Assembly: GCA_965243565.1 (NCBI GenBank)
Contig: OZ251571.1
Span: 1,178,001 to 1,242,000, forward strand
DNA: 64,000 nt
Direction: 5' to 3'
DNA from: CBDEVH01 sp965243565
GTDB taxonomy: Bacteria; Pseudomonadota; Gammaproteobacteria; Tethybacterales; Persebacteraceae
Shown here piece by piece: positions 41,869-51,274 of this stretch. A program made the translations under genes and the position numbers. Numbering within the stretch: the stretch's first letter is position 1; each line of letters begins with the position of its first letter. The notes under the pieces are model-generated. The model ran no database searches. It was not told the origin of the DNA and saw only the letters and a program-made list of their open reading frames with translations.

Positions 41869-42714
41869 ATGAATATACTTGTATTATTAGGATTAAAAGA
41901 AACAGGGCAAGACGCTCGTAAAACTGTATCATTTGGCGACCCGGAAGCGGCAGTTGGTGGTATTTTTTGGAGCCTGTTGTCTGTCATTTCTATACTTTTG
42001 TTGTGGTTTTGTGCCACCTATTTTGAATGGGCATCCCCAATCTTCCTTCCATCTATTGCTCAAGTTATTTCAGACTTTATCGAATTGCTCAGTGGTGGTT
42101 TTCGTAACTTCACTCTGATAGAACATATTGGCGTTAGTGTCAAGCGCTTGTTAATCGGTTTTGGTCTCGGTTGTCTTATTGGTGTGCCTATTGGTTTTTC
42201 AATGGGTTTGTCTAAAATGTTCCGTGGCTTTTTTGACCCGATTGTTGAGTTTATGCGCCCTATCCCACCATTGGCACTTATTCCGCTAATGATTATCTGG
42301 CTAGGGATTGGTGAAGCATCAAAAATCGTTCTATTGTTTTTGGCTGCCCTTTGGGTTATGGTATTAGCAGGTCGTGCTGGTGTACAAGGCATAAAACTTT
42401 CTAAAATACACGCTGCCTATACTTTGGGTGCCAATAAAAAGCAAGTTTTGTTGCGGATTATCCTGCCCAATGCCTTACCTGAAATATTTACTGGTATGCG
42501 TGTTGCAATGGGCGTTTGTTGGGGAACACTGGTTGCAGCCGAATTAGTTGCTGCTGATGCTGGTATCGGCTTTTTGATCGTCGTTGCTGGAAAATTCCTT
42601 GAAACTGGTTATGTCTTTATTGGTATTATAATAATTGGTATTATTGGTGCCATTATCGATGTTGCCATGCGAAAACTCGAAGCCAAGTTAGTACCTTGGA
42701 AAGGACGCGGCTAA
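41869..42714 (+). CDS. tauC: Taurine ABC transporter permease
   Basis: Inner-membrane permease of 281 residues with about six helices. The cytoplasmic EAA-like loop (HAAYTLGANKKQVLLRIILPNALPEIFTG) that contacts TauB is intact, and MRPIPPLALIPLMIIWLGIGEASK is characteristic of the sulfonate/taurine/nitrate permease branch. The N-terminus is about 30 residues longer than in E. coli TauC. A strong bidirectional terminator follows. Confidence 0.94.
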   Translation: MNILVLLGLKETGQDARKTVSFGDPEAAVGGIFWSLLSVISILLLWFCATYFEWASPIFLPSIAQVISDFIELLSGGFRNFTLIEHIGVSVKRLLIGFGLGCLIGVPIGFSMGLSKMFRGFFDPIVEFMRPIPPLALIPLMIIWLGIGEASKIVLLFLAALWVMVLAGRAGVQGIKLSKIHAAYTLGANKKQVLLRIILPNALPEIFTGMRVAMGVCWGTLVAAELVAADAGIGFLIVVAGKFLETGYVFIGIIIIGIIGAIIDVAMRKLEAKLVPWKGRG

Positions 42715-42737
42715 AGCATCCTATAGCTTAGAACCAT

Positions 42738-42775
42738 AAAAAAAAACACCTGTAATATTGCAGGTGTTTTTTTTT
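42738..42775. terminator. Bidirectional terminator between tauC and pta
   Basis: A perfect 15-bp stem: nine A plus CACCTG (42738-42752), 8-nt loop, CAGGTG plus nine T (42761-42775). It has a U-tract in both directions and so can end both tauABC and the convergent xsc-pta transcript. The rest of the 211-nt gap (42776-42925) shows nothing else recognisable. Confidence 0.85.
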
Positions 42776-42925
42776 ATGATTTAGTTAGAGCTAGTAATTG
42801 ATTTCGTTTATAAAAACTTGATACTGTCCGAATTTTACTCGTGATACAGACCTCTCCATTCGCAAATAAATTACACCACAATATTTTGTTTGTTTTTTAG
42901 ATAGTAACCCTACCATTCAATATCA

Positions 42926-43870
42926 TTAATGCTGGTTAGCAATTGCTTGCTTGGCTGTTAGCTCTATCATTTGTTGAATATCTAATACGGTAGCACCTCT
43001 TGAAAGATCATTATATGGCTTACATAGCCCTTGCAAAACTGGTCCTATGGCAATACTGTCGGTTAGTTGTTGTACTATTTTATAGGCGATATTGCCAGAA
43101 TTTAAGTCAGGGAATATCCACACGTTGGCAGGTGATTGTAATATCAAACCTTTTCGTTTGGCTATTTTCATATTAATGGCGGCGTCCATTTGGACTTCAC
43201 CTACTACTTTTAAATCAGGGTGTTCGGCAGATAATCGATTCGCAACGGATTTAATTTTTAATGCGAATTCATGAGTAGAACTGCCGAGTGTCGAAAACGA
43301 TAATAATGCGATTTGTGGTGACTCAGACAAAAATATGGCAGCATTTTTAGCACTGGATACAGCAATATCGAATAATTGTTCTTCAGATGGCGCTATTACC
43401 AAACCACAGTCTGCCATTATAAACGGCTTCCTATGATAGGAATCAGGCATTTTTATTAAAAAGAAACTCGATAGTGTATTGGTTCCTTCTTCTAGTTTAA
43501 CAATACGCAATGCAGAACGCACCACATGCGCTGTAGTTGCTACAGCACCCGCCACCACTCCATCAACTTTACCCGCTTTTAGCATTAATGCCGATAAAAT
43601 AATTTCATCTTTTAGCATCTCGCTAATCTCTTCGTCGGTCAGAGTTATTTTTGGTAGGTAGGATTTCCGCAATAAATCGGCATAATCATCGGGATTGATT
43701 TTAATGCTACGAATACGATTAATATCAGAATTTCCTGCTACCGATATAAAAACAGGAGTTGCCAATTGAGAAGATGAAAGATGCCGCACAGCGGCAATAA
43801 CTCGTTCATCCTCCTTTTCAGGAAGGAGGATGAGTGGTTTTTTATTACTCAAAATTTTTGTATTTTTCAA
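42926..43870 (-). CDS. pta: Phosphate acetyltransferase (short form)
   Basis: Protein of 314 residues containing only the catalytic PTA_PTB domain, without the long N-terminal regulatory region of E. coli Pta. It interconverts acetyl phosphate and acetyl-CoA. Conserved features are GKVDGVVAGAVATTAHVVRSAL, ADCGLVIAPSEEQLFDIAVSSAKNA, FSTLGSS and a terminal IGPVLQGLCKPYNDLSRGA. No ackA is adjacent. Its overlap with xsc by 26 nt and conserved pairing show that it collects the acetyl phosphate made by Xsc. A perfect 11-bp hairpin lies inside its first 22 codons. Confidence 0.96.
   Translation of the reverse strand: MKNTKILSNKKPLILLPEKEDERVIAAVRHLSSSQLATPVFISVAGNSDINRIRSIKINPDDYADLLRKSYLPKITLTDEEISEMLKDEIILSALMLKAGKVDGVVAGAVATTAHVVRSALRIVKLEEGTNTLSSFFLIKMPDSYHRKPFIMADCGLVIAPSEEQLFDIAVSSAKNAAIFLSESPQIALLSFSTLGSSTHEFALKIKSVANRLSAEHPDLKVVGEVQMDAAINMKIAKRKGLILQSPANVWIFPDLNSGNIAYKIVQQLTDSIAIGPVLQGLCKPYNDLSRGATVLDIQQMIELTAKQAIANQH
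43806..43833 (-). repeat. Perfect 11-bp inverted repeat at the xsc/pta junction
   Basis: TCATCCTCCTT (43806-43816) and AAGGAGGATGA (43823-43833) are exact inverted repeats around a 6-nt loop. It lies 11 nt beyond the xsc stop and 37 nt into pta. A hairpin this strong in the junction could block 3' exonucleases or slow entry into pta. It may also be a by-product of the codon pattern. Confidence 0.7.
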
Positions 43871-45605
43871 GCAAACGAACGGGATGCTTTAGTGCATCAC
43901 GGCGGAATGGATCGCCTAATTCGCGTGTTACTTGAATTTCGAGTACAGTTGTACGACCTTGTTTCTGTGCTTCACAGGCTTCTGCCAAAGCATCACCCAC
44001 ACGAGATAGCTCAGTGATGTTTTCAGCATGAGCACCCATCGACTTGCTGATGTCAGTCCAACTGGTAGGTTTAATGTTTGATCCCAAGAAACGAGTACCG
44101 TAAAAGTCAACTTGGTTTTTCTTTTCGGCACCCCATTGCTGGTTATTAAAGACAACGGCTGTAACAGGTACATCTTCACGCATACAAGTTAAGAGTTCAC
44201 CAAAGCTAATGCCCCAAGCACCATCACCTGTATAGGAAACAGCAGGACGATCAGGACGTGCCATTTTAGAGCCCATAATGGTTGGCAATGCATAACCACA
44301 GTTGCCAAAACTCATGGCTGCAAAAAAGCTCTTTGGTTTGTTAAAACGTAAATAACTATTAGCCACAGAACAGATATTACCAATGTCGGTGGATACCATA
44401 GCGTCTTCAGGCATAGCGTTTTCGAGTGCACGAAGCACCTGACGTGGATGCAAACGGTTGGAATTAAAGTCGTCTTGTAATATGGATTTACTCCATTCGT
44501 CAGATTCTGATGTCCAATCGTCAAGTTCGGATTCCCATGCTTCTTTTTCTCGGCTAATGGTTTTCAAGCGATTGTCTTTATTTTCCAAACAAGCGACAGA
44601 TTGCCCTGCGGCAATAAGTTTTTCTTTGATAGATTTGGCGACAACACCGCTATCACCTTGAATGCCAACATCGATGTTTTTAACCAAACCAAGCATACGA
44701 TGATCAGTATCAACTTGAATAATTTTGGCATTTTTTGGCCAGTAATCCAATCCATGCTGTGGCAATGTGCCAAAGGGTCCTAAGCGTGAGCCCAAAGCAA
44801 TGACAACATCGGCTTGCATAAGGAGTTTCATGCCGGCTTTGGAACCTTGATAACCCAAAGAACCAGCCCATAGAGGATGATTGGCAGGAAATGAATCATT
44901 GTGCAAATAACTGTTAACAACGGGACAAGACAATGCTTCAGCCAATGCCACACATTCGTCAACACCATCGCCCATGACCAAACCACCACCAGCAATAATA
45001 ATTGGGAATTTTGCGTTTGCAATAATCTCAACAGCTTGTGCAACTTCACGCTCAGAACCCATTAGTTTCCCATACTGCATGGGGCTTGGAATGTTGTAAT
45101 CGTGTTCACCATAAAAATAGTCACGTGGGATATTAACTTGAGCCGGTCCGCGCTCGATCATGGATAAATCAAAAGCACGAGAAGTTAGTTCGGCAATACG
45201 TTCAGAACGATTAATATGTGCCTGAAATTTGGTAATTTGCGAAAAAACAGGTAACTGGTTTGTTTCTTGGAAACCTCCCAAGCCAATACCCATAGAGCCT
45301 GTTTCGGGTGTGAGAACAACCACAGGGGAATGCGCCCAGTAAGCGGCTGCTACGGCAGTAACAAAGTTGGTAACACCAGGACCGTTTTGACCAATACAAA
45401 CACCATGTTTACCACTGGCTCGTGAATAACCGTCTGCCATATGGGCAGATCCTTGTTCGTGTACATTGGGGACAAAGCGAATACCTGCTGCCGGAAAAAT
45501 ATCTAACGCATCCATAAATGCAGAACCAACGATGCCAAAAACCGTATCTACACCATGTGCAGCCAATGTTTCGACAAATGCTTCACTCGACGTCATTTTA
45601 GTCAT
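43845..45605 (-). CDS. xsc: Sulfoacetaldehyde acetyltransferase
   Basis: Thiamine-diphosphate enzyme of 586 residues that splits sulfoacetaldehyde with phosphate into acetyl phosphate and sulfite. The N-terminal PYR domain carries the activating Glu (VPNVHEQGSAHMADGY) and GQNGPGVTNFV; the C-terminal domain carries the TPP motif TGDGAWGISFGELLTCMREDVPVTAVVFNN. The xsc-specific GGFQETNQLPVFSQITK segment separates it from acetolactate synthases. RBS AAAGGT lies upstream, and a TGTTAC/GTAACA palindrome sits 30-49 nt before the ATG. Confidence 0.97.
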   Translation of the reverse strand: MTKMTSSEAFVETLAAHGVDTVFGIVGSAFMDALDIFPAAGIRFVPNVHEQGSAHMADGYSRASGKHGVCIGQNGPGVTNFVTAVAAAYWAHSPVVVLTPETGSMGIGLGGFQETNQLPVFSQITKFQAHINRSERIAELTSRAFDLSMIERGPAQVNIPRDYFYGEHDYNIPSPMQYGKLMGSEREVAQAVEIIANAKFPIIIAGGGLVMGDGVDECVALAEALSCPVVNSYLHNDSFPANHPLWAGSLGYQGSKAGMKLLMQADVVIALGSRLGPFGTLPQHGLDYWPKNAKIIQVDTDHRMLGLVKNIDVGIQGDSGVVAKSIKEKLIAAGQSVACLENKDNRLKTISREKEAWESELDDWTSESDEWSKSILQDDFNSNRLHPRQVLRALENAMPEDAMVSTDIGNICSVANSYLRFNKPKSFFAAMSFGNCGYALPTIMGSKMARPDRPAVSYTGDGAWGISFGELLTCMREDVPVTAVVFNNQQWGAEKKNQVDFYGTRFLGSNIKPTSWTDISKSMGAHAENITELSRVGDALAEACEAQKQGRTTVLEIQVTRELGDPFRRDALKHPVRLLEKYKNFE

Positions 45606-45634
45606 ATATCAACCTTTCTTAAATTTATAATTTA

Positions 45635-45654
45635 TGTTACAAATAATAGTAACA
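45635..45654. promoter_or_regulatory. Palindrome upstream of xsc-pta
   Basis: TGTTAC (45635-45640) and GTAACA (45649-45654) are perfect 6-bp inverted repeats spaced 8 nt. The site is 29 nt from the xsc ATG, a position suited to an operator. The motif does not recur before tauA or tpa. Confidence 0.4.
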
Positions 45655-45746
45655 ATAAGGCTTATACATTACCGCATATTTACAACACTTTTAGACGATT
45701 ATTATAACCTTTTTTTTCTGTCTATACAATAAGAATTATCATTTTT

Positions 45747-47093
45747 TTAACGCCCTGATTTTAATAATAATCGACATTTTTTATCCGTCCACCAAGCCGC
45801 CCAAATGTTGGATAATAATATCACTATCCAAATTTCGGTAACACCACCATCTAAGATGTGAATAAATAGACCTATGAATAAAGTAGGAATTATGATTAAC
45901 CGCATGACACTGACTATCATTATGTTTTTTATTTGGTGTGCCCCCAACAAAACCGCACCGGCTGTATTGATGACGACATAAAGCATACCAACTGCTGCTG
46001 CAATACAAAGATAATACGTGCCATGCTGACGTACTGTTTCATCATCGGTAAATAAACTCATGAAAAAATAACCACCAAACAGCATCATTCCCCCCCCCAA
46101 ACTCATTAATATCATTCCATAACGAAGCGATTCATCATACGCTAATGTGGTTCTTTTGTACTTATGGGCAGCTAAGTTTTGACTGGCAAAGCTTAGCAAA
46201 GCTATTTCTAGGCTGATGGTTGGTAGCAAAAATAGTTGTTCGATTCGCAAAGCAATGCCATAAGCAGCAACCGCTGAAACATCCAACGCACCCACTGTTG
46301 CTGTGATAATGAAAAAAAATCCGCCAATGCCCAGCATTCTTGCTGTGGGTGCTATTGACTGACGAACCAATAGCCATAAATGAATCAAGGAAGGCACTAT
46401 AAAACGAAGATGCCAGTGCGAAATGAACTCTATTTTGATGGTTTGTTTGGCTAAATAAAGGCAACCGACTAGCTGCGATATAATGGTCGCCAATGCAAGT
46501 CCTTTTATGCCCAATGCCGGCATTCCTAACAAACCAAACATTAAAATTGGGTTTAATATTATGTTAAGAAAAACGGCAAAAATATGCACGTTGCGCATAG
46601 AACGGGTATTGCCAACGGCTTGCAAAGCACTATTGGCTAGCGTTGACCACAACATGAAAGGACAGCCTAATAATATAATTGTACTGTAGTCTTCAGCATA
46701 TTGCTTGGCATCGCCCTGCCCGCCCATTATTTCAATTAAATACGGTATTTGTGGAACAATAAGTAACCACAGAAAAAAAGCAGTGCCAATGGCCAAGTAG
46801 TTTGATTGCACCAATAAATGAGCGGCTCTTTTCGGGCGTTTAATGCCCAATGCATTGCCGATATTGGCGGTAACCGATTGCCCAACACCAATACAACAAG
46901 ACAATAAAATAAAATAAATCGGAAACGAAAAAGCCAGTCCTGCTTGTGCCTCTGTGCCTAATAAACTGGCAAAAAAGGCATCGGTCATGTTATAAATAGT
47001 GTGGCATAAAAACGCAATGGACGCAGGGATAATCATACGTTTTAAATGAAAACGTATGTTGCCTACGGTTAAATCTTCAGTGTTTCTTTCCAT
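45747..47093 (-). CDS. MATE-family cation/drug efflux protein
   Basis: Protein of 448 residues with about 12 transmembrane helices and two MATE repeats. Family markers are LCHTIYNMTDAFFASLLGTEAQAGLAFSFP near the N-terminus and a matching SVTANIGNALG segment; the C-terminal half begins near FFFIITATVGALDVSAVAAYGIALRIEQL. It exports organic cations by Na+ or H+ antiport; the substrate is unknown. It starts 3 nt after priA, in the block that separates xsc-pta from tpa. Confidence 0.92.
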   Translation of the reverse strand: MERNTEDLTVGNIRFHLKRMIIPASIAFLCHTIYNMTDAFFASLLGTEAQAGLAFSFPIYFILLSCCIGVGQSVTANIGNALGIKRPKRAAHLLVQSNYLAIGTAFFLWLLIVPQIPYLIEIMGGQGDAKQYAEDYSTIILLGCPFMLWSTLANSALQAVGNTRSMRNVHIFAVFLNIILNPILMFGLLGMPALGIKGLALATIISQLVGCLYLAKQTIKIEFISHWHLRFIVPSLIHLWLLVRQSIAPTARMLGIGGFFFIITATVGALDVSAVAAYGIALRIEQLFLLPTISLEIALLSFASQNLAAHKYKRTTLAYDESLRYGMILMSLGGGMMLFGGYFFMSLFTDDETVRQHGTYYLCIAAAVGMLYVVINTAGAVLLGAHQIKNIMIVSVMRLIIIPTLFIGLFIHILDGGVTEIWIVILLSNIWAAWWTDKKCRLLLKSGR

Positions 47094-47096
47094 TGC

Positions 47097-49259
47097 TTAG
47101 TCGTTGCTATGAGAAAAATTTTTAGGATCAATATCAACTGCCCAATGTACAGTATTAGGCAATAACGGTATGGCCTGATGAACGGTGTTATGCAACGCCG
47201 ATCGAGTTTTTGAATGTAGTAATAATTGCTTACGATAATAATTATTAACCCTTTCAATGGGTGGAACAACAGGGTCGAAAATCATCACTTTTTTTGATAC
47301 AGATTTTGTAATCCTGACCGCATCGTGCATAAACTTATCGAGTTTGCTTAAGTTTTTGTCTCTGGCACGCAATAATGCGAGATGTCCAAATGGCGGCATT
47401 TGTACTTGCTGGCGATTATCCAATTGGCGTTGCCAAGAGGTTTCTACATTATCGCTAATGAGTTCTTTGAAGAAAGGTTGATTGGGAAAAGCGGTTTGTA
47501 TCATAACATGGCAACCGTTGGGGTTGCGAGTGCCTCGCCCTATGACTTGTGATAATAAAGCAAATAATCGTTCTTCGGAACGTAAATCGGTTGCCAATAA
47601 ACCTGCATCGGCGTTTAAAATACCAACCAAAGCCAACCCCGGAAAATTATGCCCTTTGGCAATAATTTGGGTGCCAATGAGTAGCTGATAACGGTTATAA
47701 ACGCTATCGGTAATACTTTCAGGCGTGGCTATATCACTGTCCAAGCGCAATGTTGATACAGTGGGGAAAAGTTTTAACACCGCTTCTTCTATCCGTTGCG
47801 TGCCACTGCCTAAAAAGCTCATCTTGCCTCGACACGATGAGCATGCGATGGGAATTTCTTTTTCATAGCCACACCAATGACAAGCCAATAGACCTCGTCG
47901 TTTGTGTACGGTCATGGTGGTGCTACAGCGTTGACATCCTTCTGTTTTATCGCAATTTTGACACATGATAACTGGGCTATAAGCACGGCGATTTATAAAT
48001 ATTAGAGCTTGGTTACCGTTTTGCACGCATTCTTTTAAACGCTTTATAAAAGACGGTTGCATACCATGAAAATCCAATGCGGCGTTTTCTTCGATTAGTT
48101 CAAATGTTAGTTTTGCAGTGGTTGCATTGTGCAAACGTTCGGGCATACGTAGCAATTGCCATTTTTTTTCTATTGTTTTTTGATATGATTCGAGCGATGG
48201 CGTTGCCGAACCTGCAATAAAAGGTATGCTGTTTTGTTTGGCACGCCACACTGCTACCTGTACCGCCGAAAAACTAAAATATGCTTGTTGTTTATATGAC
48301 TCATCGTGTTCTTCATCAACAATGATAATGCCCAAACGCGGCATTGGCGTAAATACAGCAAGGCGGGTACCCAACACAATATCCGCATCTCCCATTAACG
48401 CCATTAACCATCGCCGTGCTCGTTCGCTATCGCTAAGATCACTATGCAAGACCACCAACCGATGCTTAGAAAAACGATGACGTAATTTTTCTTCAATTTG
48501 TGGCGTCAGATGGATTTCGGGCGTTAATATTAAGGCTTGTTGTTTTTTTTCAAGCACCGACTGTATTAATCTAAAATACACCTCACTTTTACCACTGCCA
48601 GTTGCACCAAATAATAAATGTGGCACAAACCCTTTCAAGACTGTCGCTGCCACCGCTTTATTTTGTTGGTCGGTTAGTTGTAATGTCTCGGTGATGAGAT
48701 TCTCTGGCAACGACGGCAATAATCGACATTTTTCAATCGTACCGCTGGCGAGCAATCGTTCTATAGCTAATTTAGGGCTTGCCACTACGCTTTTAATAGC
48801 CGCCATTGACAATGTCTCATTTGCCAAAAACAAGGCTAGCAGCTTCTTTATATTGGACGTTATGCGCAATGATTCAGCAACTGGCTTTTTATTGGTCAAG
48901 CGATAAGCTGGCTGTAAATGAAAACTTTTGGTTCGGCGCAGTACCGACGGCAAAATAGCCGCTACCACTAAGCCAATGGGCCAATGATAATACTCAGAAC
49001 AAAACCGAATGAGGGCGATGGTTTCAGATGGCAATGCAGGAATGTCATCAAAAACTGTTTCAACTGCCTTGATTTTATCTTTATTAACGGTCGAAAAATC
49101 GGTGGTTTCCAACACCAAACCAACGATTGTTTTTCCACGAAACGGCACACAAACACGACGTCCAATTATATCGTCTTGCTTTTTTATTTTGTAATCAAAA
49201 AGCCCGTAATATCGAGCATCAACAGCAATTCTGGCTATTTGCGTGTTATCTGTATCCAA
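47097..49259 (-). CDS. priA: Primosomal replication-restart helicase PriA
   Basis: DNA helicase of 720 residues (E. coli 732). The 3'-end-binding N-terminal domain leads to Walker A LLFGATGSGKSEVYF, DEEHDE and GSATPSLES. A cysteine-rich zinc region follows, with pairs at CQNC, CQRC, CHWC and CSSC; the second RecA-like lobe has GTQIIAKGHNFPGLALVG and QVIGRGTR. The start is TTG (49259) because no ATG aligns with the family N-terminus. It starts 8 nt after the thiol-disulfide protein. Confidence 0.96.
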   Translation of the reverse strand: MDTDNTQIARIAVDARYYGLFDYKIKKQDDIIGRRVCVPFRGKTIVGLVLETTDFSTVNKDKIKAVETVFDDIPALPSETIALIRFCSEYYHWPIGLVVAAILPSVLRRTKSFHLQPAYRLTNKKPVAESLRITSNIKKLLALFLANETLSMAAIKSVVASPKLAIERLLASGTIEKCRLLPSLPENLITETLQLTDQQNKAVAATVLKGFVPHLLFGATGSGKSEVYFRLIQSVLEKKQQALILTPEIHLTPQIEEKLRHRFSKHRLVVLHSDLSDSERARRWLMALMGDADIVLGTRLAVFTPMPRLGIIIVDEEHDESYKQQAYFSFSAVQVAVWRAKQNSIPFIAGSATPSLESYQKTIEKKWQLLRMPERLHNATTAKLTFELIEENAALDFHGMQPSFIKRLKECVQNGNQALIFINRRAYSPVIMCQNCDKTEGCQRCSTTMTVHKRRGLLACHWCGYEKEIPIACSSCRGKMSFLGSGTQRIEEAVLKLFPTVSTLRLDSDIATPESITDSVYNRYQLLIGTQIIAKGHNFPGLALVGILNADAGLLATDLRSEERLFALLSQVIGRGTRNPNGCHVMIQTAFPNQPFFKELISDNVETSWQRQLDNRQQVQMPPFGHLALLRARDKNLSKLDKFMHDAVRITKSVSKKVMIFDPVVPPIERVNNYYRKQLLLHSKTRSALHNTVHQAIPLLPNTVHWAVDIDPKNFSHSND

Positions 49260-49267
49260 CTAGCACT

Positions 49268-49951
49268 CTACTGTAGTGTATCAATAGTCAGTAAAAAATC
49301 TTCTTCAGTAATAGCACCATAAAAAACTTCGCCATTAATCACCATCGATGGCGTGCCTCTAACATTTAATAAAGTCGCTAGGCTAAAACTGGTGTCAAAT
49401 CCATCTCCTGCTTCGCCGTTATTCACAAATTTTTCGGCACGGACAATATCAATATTCGCCTTTACCATCATTTTCTTTATTATTTCGATTGTTGGGCGGT
49501 TATTGTTATTCATTAAATTGGAATGAAACAAAGCAAACTTGCCTTGCTCGTGTGCTGCCAATGCGTATTGTGCTGCCTTTTCGGAATCAGGACCTAGTAA
49601 AGGAAGTTCGATAACATGCACTCGAATTCGCCCTAAGTCGGCATATTTTTGCAAAATCGGAAACATACGACGGCAATAACCACATTGGTAATCAGAAAAT
49701 TCATAGACATCAATATGCCCCTCGCCATAACCTGGCAAGCTATCCTGCTTTTTTAAAATCTTAATTGAGCGAGAAACAACCTCACGGTTAAACGCATTTT
49801 GTAATATTCGAATATCTAAAATATTTCCCGATTCAGCACTATAGACTTTGAAAAGTTCGTCCAACGCTTTCTTTTTATCGGCAGTCTGAGCAACAGCACT
49901 AGAAAATACAAATGGCAAGAAGGTAATTAGTATTAAAATACGTCGTAACAT
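49268..49951 (-). CDS. Periplasmic DsbA/DsbG-like thiol-disulfide protein
   Basis: Protein of 227 residues with a signal peptide (MLRRILILITFLPFVFSSAVAQ, cleavage after AVAQ likely). The mature domain carries the thioredoxin CxxC in FSDYQCGYCRRMFPIL and a cis-Pro loop in NVRGTPSMVINGEVFYG. It resembles the DsbA-like oxidoreductases of the BdbD/Com1 type. The start at 49951 is chosen as it puts the signal peptide at the N-terminus; an upstream TTG at 49990 would add 13 residues. It sits between the MFS gene and priA. Confidence 0.9.
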   Translation of the reverse strand: MLRRILILITFLPFVFSSAVAQTADKKKALDELFKVYSAESGNILDIRILQNAFNREVVSRSIKILKKQDSLPGYGEGHIDVYEFSDYQCGYCRRMFPILQKYADLGRIRVHVIELPLLGPDSEKAAQYALAAHEQGKFALFHSNLMNNNNRPTIEIIKKMMVKANIDIVRAEKFVNNGEAGDGFDTSFSLATLLNVRGTPSMVINGEVFYGAITEEDFLLTIDTLQ

Positions 49952-50019
49952 AGTCGCAATTCTATCACCGCCAAAGTATAGAATACGCAATCTGGCACAA
50001 TATATTTTCGCCCTTTCAT

Positions 50020-51195
50020 TCAGAAATAATGCGTGTTTATGATTCTATAAACCGCTGTTAAATTGTTAACGACAGCGATGACCAATAAACTGATTAATAA
50101 GCTGTCAATACCAAATTCAACAATAAGTTGACCTGCAATTAAAGGAAAGCCAAAAATACCAATAAAATACGATAAACTAAATAATAAAAGTGATTGGGCA
50201 ACCCATTGTTCTGGTGCTTCGTTGGCAGCCAATGCGTTAATCACCGAATAAGTCAGCCCATAACCAAAGCCCAATAAGATGGAAGCGGTGATATAAAGCA
50301 CTACACTGTGTTCAATAATCAAAAATAGCACCATCGAAATAACCATTACCAGTGTTAATACAAAAGCCGCTAAAAATGGGTTAAAGTAAGTAACATAGCT
50401 TGCAAGAAACAATCGGCTTGATATTGCAGTTAATAAAAAGCCCAGAAAAAAGAAAACATAATCAAACCCTCTAGTAGCAGCATAAGTTGTTTGAAAACTT
50501 GAAAGACCGCCAAAAATACAACCACCAAGCCCCACCATAATAATAGAAAACAGTGCCTTGCTCTTGCTTATTTCGCAGATTGATTTAATAGACAATCGGC
50601 TTGATGTTACTTTTACAGTGTGGGTTTTAAACCGTTTGTTTAAAGTCCAAAAAATACACGCACCAAAAAAACTGGTGAGTGCGGATAATAAAAAAGCCGT
50701 GCTGATTTCATAATTAAGCCAAGACATTAACCGCCCCAACAAAGGCCCTGTGCCAATACCCGACATAATAGAGCCAGATAATAGCGTAAAGCAACGGGTT
50801 CTTTCTTTGTTACCTGCCACTGATGCCACTAAAATAGGACCTAAGGTATAAAAAACACCCCAGCCCATACCCAACATAAATCCAAAAATTATCATCATAT
50901 AATTGGCCTGACTACTCAATGCAAAACCAATATTTGATAGACTTAATAAAAAACCAAAAACAACGATGGATTTTATAATACCGATCCTATCAGAAATATG
51001 ACCGGTAATAATGATCAATAAAATAGTGCCAATGGTAGCAATAGAAATAATTAATCCAGTCGTGGCGTCATTCCCCCCTCTTTCGCTAACCAATAAAGAT
51101 AATAAAAAAGTAACACCATACGCTATTGCCAACAAATAGGAGGCAATACACAAATAAATAAAGTTATTGCGTGTTAATTGATTACTTTTTTCCAA
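50020..51195 (-). CDS. Major facilitator superfamily transporter
   Basis: Protein of 391 residues with about 12 hydrophobic helices and the MFS loop 2-3 signature GHISDRIG near residue 62. The start is TTG (51195) with AAAGGG six nt upstream. It follows tpa by 79 nt on the same strand, so it could be co-transcribed and could export a product of taurine metabolism, but the sequence does not show the substrate. It might equally be a drug-efflux protein, as the next genes are general housekeeping. Confidence 0.85.
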   Translation of the reverse strand: MEKSNQLTRNNFIYLCIASYLLAIAYGVTFLLSLLVSERGGNDATTGLIISIATIGTILLIIITGHISDRIGIIKSIVVFGFLLSLSNIGFALSSQANYMMIIFGFMLGMGWGVFYTLGPILVASVAGNKERTRCFTLLSGSIMSGIGTGPLLGRLMSWLNYEISTAFLLSALTSFFGACIFWTLNKRFKTHTVKVTSSRLSIKSICEISKSKALFSIIMVGLGGCIFGGLSSFQTTYAATRGFDYVFFFLGFLLTAISSRLFLASYVTYFNPFLAAFVLTLVMVISMVLFLIIEHSVVLYITASILLGFGYGLTYSVINALAANEAPEQWVAQSLLLFSLSYFIGIFGFPLIAGQLIVEFGIDSLLISLLVIAVVNNLTAVYRIINTHYF

Positions 51196-51274
51196 TTCAT
51201 ACCCTTTCTGTTTATTTATAAATCAGTATGATATTGGTATGAAGCTGTTGCTATTTATAGATTCAAGCGATAAA

